Below the pieces are notes generated by a model. The model did no database searches. It saw only the letters and a list, made by a program, of their open reading frames with translations, and had not been told where the DNA came from. From NCBI RefSeq assembly GCF_026339995.1, contig NZ_JAPEPT010000001.1, positions 322,501-386,500 on the forward strand: a DNA stretch of 64,000 nt. Reading direction: 5' to 3'. The first letter of the stretch is position 1. The number at the start of each line of letters is the position of its first letter. A program made the translations under genes and the position numbers. Shown here one piece after another: positions 59,768-64,000 of this stretch. This DNA is from Streptomyces sp. NBC_01481 (lineage in GTDB: Bacteria; Actinomycetota; Actinomycetes; Streptomycetales; Streptomycetaceae).

Positions 59768-60907
59768 ATGCAAGACCATCAGCACGGGCCGCTCGCCGGC
59801 TTCACCGTCGGCGTCACCGCAGCGCGGCGCGCCGACGAACTCGGCGCGCTCCTTCGACGCCGCGGGGCGAGCGTCCTGCACGCCCCCGCCCTGCGCATCG
59901 TCCCGCTCGCCGACGACGCCGAACTCCTCGCAGCCACCCAGGAACTGATCGACCACGCGCCCGACGTGGTCGTCGCCACCACCGCCATCGGATTCCGCGG
60001 CTGGGTGGAGGCCGCCGACGGCTGGGGACACGGCGAAAAGCTCCTGGAACGGCTGCGCGGGGTCGAGCTGCTGGCCCGCGGGCCGAAGGTCAAGGGCGCG
60101 ATCCGTGCCGCCGGGCTCACCGAGGAGTGGTCCCCGGCCTCCGAGTCCATGGCCGAGGTCCTCGACCGACTGCTCGCCGAGGGTGTCGCGGGCCGCCGGA
60201 TCGCGCTCCAGCTGCACGGCGAGCCGCTGCCCGGATTCGTCGAGTCGCTACGGGCCGGGGGCGCCGATGTCGTCGTCGTGCCCGTCTACCGGTGGATGGC
60301 GCCGGAGGACCTCGGGCCCGTCGACCGGCTCCTGGACGCGACCGTCGCGCGCGCCCTGGACGCCCTCGCCTTCACCAGCGCCCCCGCCGCCGCCTCGCTG
60401 CTCTCCCGCGCCGAGACCCGGGGACTGCTGCCCGAGCTGCTGCACGCCCTGGACCACGATGTGCTGGCCGCCTGCGTGGGGCCGGTCACCGCGCTGCCGC
60501 TGCAGGCCCACGGCGTCGCCACGGTGCAGCCGGAGCGCTTCCGGCTCGGCCCGCTGGTGCAGCTGATAGGCCTGGAGCTGCCCTCCCGGGCCCGTACGCT
60601 CCCGGTCGCGGGCCGCCGTGTCGAGATCCGCGGCCACGCCGTCCTGGTCGACGAGGACCTGCGGCCCGTGCCGCCCGCCGGAATGGCCCTGCTGCGTGCC
60701 CTGTCCAGACGCCCCGGCTGGGTCGTCTCCCGCTCCGACCTGCTGGGCGTCCTGCCGGGCGCCGGGCGGGACGAGCACGCCGTCGAGACGGCCATGGCCC
60801 GGCTGCGTACGGCGCTCGGTGCGCCCAAGATCATCCAGACCGTCGTCAAGCGGGGCTACCGGCTGGCCCTGGACCCGGCCGCCGACACCAAGTACGCGGA
60901 CGCCTGA
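59768..60907 (+). CDS. nnaR: HemD-like/winged-helix nitrate assimilation regulator NnaR
   Basis: A 379-residue fusion. Residues about 8-255 are a uroporphyrinogen-III synthase (HemD) fold: FTVGVTAARRADELGALLRR at the start, then VAGRRIALQLHGEP and the late FTSAPAAASLL. Residues about 285-372 are an OmpR/PhoB-type winged helix (RPGWVVSRSDLLGVL, AVETAMARLRTALGAPKIIQ, VKRGYRL). There is no phospho-receiver domain. This architecture matches S. coelicolor NnaR, which activates nitrate and nitrite assimilation genes with GlnR. The HemD domain may sense a tetrapyrrole rather than make one. It follows narK. Confidence 0.92.
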   Translation: MQDHQHGPLAGFTVGVTAARRADELGALLRRRGASVLHAPALRIVPLADDAELLAATQELIDHAPDVVVATTAIGFRGWVEAADGWGHGEKLLERLRGVELLARGPKVKGAIRAAGLTEEWSPASESMAEVLDRLLAEGVAGRRIALQLHGEPLPGFVESLRAGGADVVVVPVYRWMAPEDLGPVDRLLDATVARALDALAFTSAPAAASLLSRAETRGLLPELLHALDHDVLAACVGPVTALPLQAHGVATVQPERFRLGPLVQLIGLELPSRARTLPVAGRRVEIRGHAVLVDEDLRPVPPAGMALLRALSRRPGWVVSRSDLLGVLPGAGRDEHAVETAMARLRTALGAPKIIQTVVKRGYRLALDPAADTKYADA

Positions 60908-60940
60908 CGCGCACGGCGTTGGGCAGCGTTTTCTGCATGA

Positions 60941-62284
<1,344 letters not shown>

Positions 62285-62302
62285 TGCGTGGGGGTGCGGC
62301 TT

Positions 62303-62464
62303 AGGGGGTGTCGTTTGGATCAGGCCGGATCAGTGAGCGGGGTCTGGTGCGTGCGATCGCAAGGCGGAGGAAGGAGCCGACGCGGAGCGTCGGCGACTGA
62401 CGACAACGCAGCGAGCGGGCGTGCCAGGGCACGCGAACCCGGCAAGATCCGAAAGACACCCCCT
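62303..62464. mobile_element. 162-bp MITE-like repeat with 19-bp imperfect inverted ends
   Basis: Starts AGGGGGTGTCGTTTGGATC and ends in the inverse with two mismatches (17 of 19 paired). Inside are two more hairpins: GCCGACGC-GGA-GCGTCGGC (62376-62394) and GCGTGCC-AG-GGCACGC (62419-62434). It encodes no protein and has no clear target-site duplication. It resembles non-autonomous elements common in Streptomyces intergenic DNA; I recall similar ends from other genomes, unchecked. Confidence 0.6.
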
Positions 62465-62554
62465 GACCCCTGGGGAGAAGGGGTTCCGGCCGCACGTTCG
62501 GACGGGCACTCTGGAGGGGAGACCCGGCAGTGACCCCTAGGCGGTGGCAGGCGC

Positions 62555-63157
62555 ATGACGGCAGGCGCGACGGGTGCAGCCTCCTACGACTGGAGGTTCG
62601 ACTCCGGGCGGATCTGCCTGGATCTGATGGCGACCGCGGAATCGGCCGGCGAAGGGCGCGAAGCGCTGGCCCAGGCCGGTCGGCTGGGCCGCTGGCTGGT
62701 CGGGGCGGGCCTGGTGCCCGCGGCGACGGCGCTCCCGGCCTTCGACATCGGGTGGGTGGCGCGCTTCGTCGAACTGCGGGACTGCGTGGGCCAGTTGGTA
62801 CGGGCCCAGATCGACGGCCGGCGCGCCGAGTCCGCGCTGGAGCGCGTCAACGCCCTCGCTGCAGGAGCGCCGCCCGCCATCAGAGCCGTACCCGACGGGG
62901 ACGGCTCCCTGGTACGGGCGCTGAGCGCCGCGCCCGAGTGCGGGGCGCTGCTGGCGGCGATCGCCCGCGACGCCGTGGACCTGCTGACCGACCCGGCGGC
63001 CAGGGCCCGGCTGCGGCAGTGCGAGGGCGACAACTGCCGCCGCGTATACCTGGACACGTCCCGCGGACGGCGGCGCCGCTGGTGCTCCAGCGAGGTGTGC
63101 GGGAACCGCGAACGCGTCGCCAGGCACCGGCGCCGCACCGCTGCGACCCACCTGTAA
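62555..63157 (+). CDS. CGNR zinc-finger (ABATE domain) regulator
   Basis: A 200-residue protein. The N-terminal ABATE-type region (about residues 10-140) holds a stress-sensing domain with FDSGRICLDLMATAES. The C-terminal CGNR zinc finger has C155, C160, C177 and C182 with the namesake CGNR and a basic tail (RERVARHRRR), for DNA binding. CGNR proteins are proposed transcription regulators; targets unknown. It lies between the MITE and sigU. Confidence 0.88.
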   Translation: MTAGATGAASYDWRFDSGRICLDLMATAESAGEGREALAQAGRLGRWLVGAGLVPAATALPAFDIGWVARFVELRDCVGQLVRAQIDGRRAESALERVNALAAGAPPAIRAVPDGDGSLVRALSAAPECGALLAAIARDAVDLLTDPAARARLRQCEGDNCRRVYLDTSRGRRRRWCSSEVCGNRERVARHRRRTAATHL

Positions 63158-63265
63158 AAGATCTTGAAAGTTTTTCGGCGGACGTTGAGTGATGCGCCCG
63201 TGGTCCCCGTAGAGAAGGGGGAGAAGCAGTCAGCCGAAAAACAGGGTCTCGACCGGGAGGTTCAG

Positions 63266-63853
63266 GTGCGCAAGGATGCCGCCGTGGCCGATGACCGTCC
63301 GCAGAGGGCCCGGCATCGCAGCGAGAAGCCACGCAACGACTCCTCAGCACCTGATGAGGAGCTGATGCGTGCGCTGTATCGCGAACATGCGGGACCTCTG
63401 CTCGCCTATGTACTCCGTCTTGTCGCCGGCGATCGCCAGCGAGCCGAGGACGTGGTGCAGGAGACGCTCATCCGTGCCTGGAAGAACGCCGGCCAGCTCA
63501 ACCGAGCGACCGGCTCTGTCCGACCCTGGCTGGTGACGGTCGCACGCCGCATCGTCATCGACGGTCACCGCAGCCGGCAGGCCCGGCCGCAGGAGGTCGA
63601 TCCGTCGCCGCTGGAGGTCATGCCCGCGGAGGACGAGATCGACAAGGCGTTGTGGCTGATGACGCTCTCAGATGCACTCGATGATTTGACGCCCGCCCAC
63701 AGGGAAGTTCTTGTCGAGACGTATTTCAAGGGCCGAACGGTCAATGAGGCGGCCGAGACGCTCGGCATACCCAGCGGGACGGTGCGTTCGCGGGTGTTCT
63801 ACGCACTCCGTTCCATGAAGCTCGCTCTGGAGGAGAGGGGGGTCACGGCATGA
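63266..63853 (+). CDS. sigU: ECF sigma factor SigU
   Basis: A 195-residue extracytoplasmic-function sigma factor. Region 2 (ELMRALYREHAGPLLAYVLR, DVVQETLIRAWKN) binds core polymerase and the -10, and region 4 (LTPAHREVLVETYFKGRTVN, GIPSGTVRSRVFYALR) the -35. Normal length. The GTG start at 63266 has GGGAGG five bases upstream; an earlier in-frame start at 63164 adds an arginine-rich extension and is rejected. By position it matches S. coelicolor sigU (SCO2954), whose overexpression blocks aerial growth. It overlaps the anti-sigma gene by 4 bp. Confidence 0.93.
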   Translation: MRKDAAVADDRPQRARHRSEKPRNDSSAPDEELMRALYREHAGPLLAYVLRLVAGDRQRAEDVVQETLIRAWKNAGQLNRATGSVRPWLVTVARRIVIDGHRSRQARPQEVDPSPLEVMPAEDEIDKALWLMTLSDALDDLTPAHREVLVETYFKGRTVNEAAETLGIPSGTVRSRVFYALRSMKLALEERGVTA

Positions 63854-64000
63854 CCATGTACGAGCAGGAATCCGTCCACGACGCCGTCGGCGCGTATGTG
63901 CTCGGCATTCTCGACGACGCGGACGCCTCCGCCTTCGAGATGCACCTGGCGGGTTGTGACATCTGCGCCGCCCACCTCGAAGAGTTCTCCGGGATGGAGC
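63850..64000 (+). CDS. rsuA: Anti-sigma factor, zf-HC2 type (partial, runs off window)
   Basis: Starts ATG overlapping the sigU stop (ATGA). The visible 50 residues carry the zinc anti-sigma motif HLAGCDICAAHLEEF (H-x3-C-x2-C). Such proteins hold the sigma factor at the membrane until a signal releases it. The transmembrane helix and outer domain lie beyond the window. Symbol from S. coelicolor position, unchecked. Confidence 0.88.
   Translation, partial: MTMYEQESVHDAVGAYVLGILDDADASAFEMHLAGCDICAAHLEEFSGME

Overview
The window is an ordinary-looking stretch of a Streptomyces core chromosome. The evidence is very high third-position GC, frequent GTG and TTG starts, actinobacterial signature genes (mtrAB-lpqB, a SecA without a zinc tail, an LAETG sortase substrate) and a gene order that, from memory and unchecked, matches the S. 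coelicolor SCO295x-SCO301x region. I see no integrase, intact transposase, CRISPR array, biosynthetic cluster or clear foreign island.

Layout. 1-2560: 3' three quarters of a 23S rRNA, a 5S rRNA and the rRNA operon terminator. 2597-8012 (minus): five tightly packed genes, GPDPase-like membrane protein, DUF4129, DUF4350, MoxR ATPase and DUF58. 8195-13894 (plus): mtnA, then the mtrA-mtrB-lpqB envelope/development signalling operon. 14046-16748: comF, long-form hpf and a NarL-type response regulator. 16804-18663 (minus): a YcaQ/AlkX-type DNA glycosylase and a GNAT. 18904-24621: secA, a decayed MarR-like fragment, an Rv3235-like protein, a DUF6912 protein, a HAD hydrolase and a DJ-1/PfpI protein. 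25071-30008: the giant NAD-glutamate dehydrogenase. 30102-33826: a TagGH-type polysaccharide exporter with a GT87 glycosyltransferase, facing a TetR regulator across two matching operators. 33893-37485 (minus): a sugar ABC importer whose first permease has a large inserted domain. 37704-44612: an FHA-FtsK/SpoIIIE protein diverging from the Ser/Thr kinases pkaA and pkaB. 44662-51093: prfB, an LAETG surface protein, a small zinc-ribbon membrane protein, ftsE, ftsX, a frameshifted S41 protease, smpB and ssrA (tmRNA). 51160-53985: a small membrane protein and an MFS exporter divergent from a LysR regulator. 54127-58223: the mat locus (matA, matB, acyltransferase) for an aggregation exopolysaccharide. 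58330-60907: narK and nnaR (nitrate uptake and its regulator). 61049-64000: a serine hydrolase, a MITE-like repeat, a CGNR regulator, sigU and the start of its anti-sigma gene.

How the parts connect. Several blocks deal with the cell envelope and hyphal growth: MtrAB-LpqB, FtsEX with its S41 protease neighbour, the TagGH exporter, the mat exopolysaccharide genes, PkaA/PkaB with the FHA protein, SigU and the LAETG protein. A second theme is translation quality control and dormancy: rRNA, hpf, prfB, smpB and ssrA. A third is nitrogen: the large GDH, narK and nnaR. The most useful observations are a pair of 17-bp TetR operators, a palindrome shared by hpf and the response regulator, the permease with an inserted domain, an FtsK domain with Arg in the Walker A lysine position, the frameshifted S41 protease, a GlnR-like site before nnaR, and a MITE-like element with 19-bp inverted ends. 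I did not find a clearly new multi-gene system. Start codons were chosen by reading ribosome binding sites and recalled family lengths; no database search was run.
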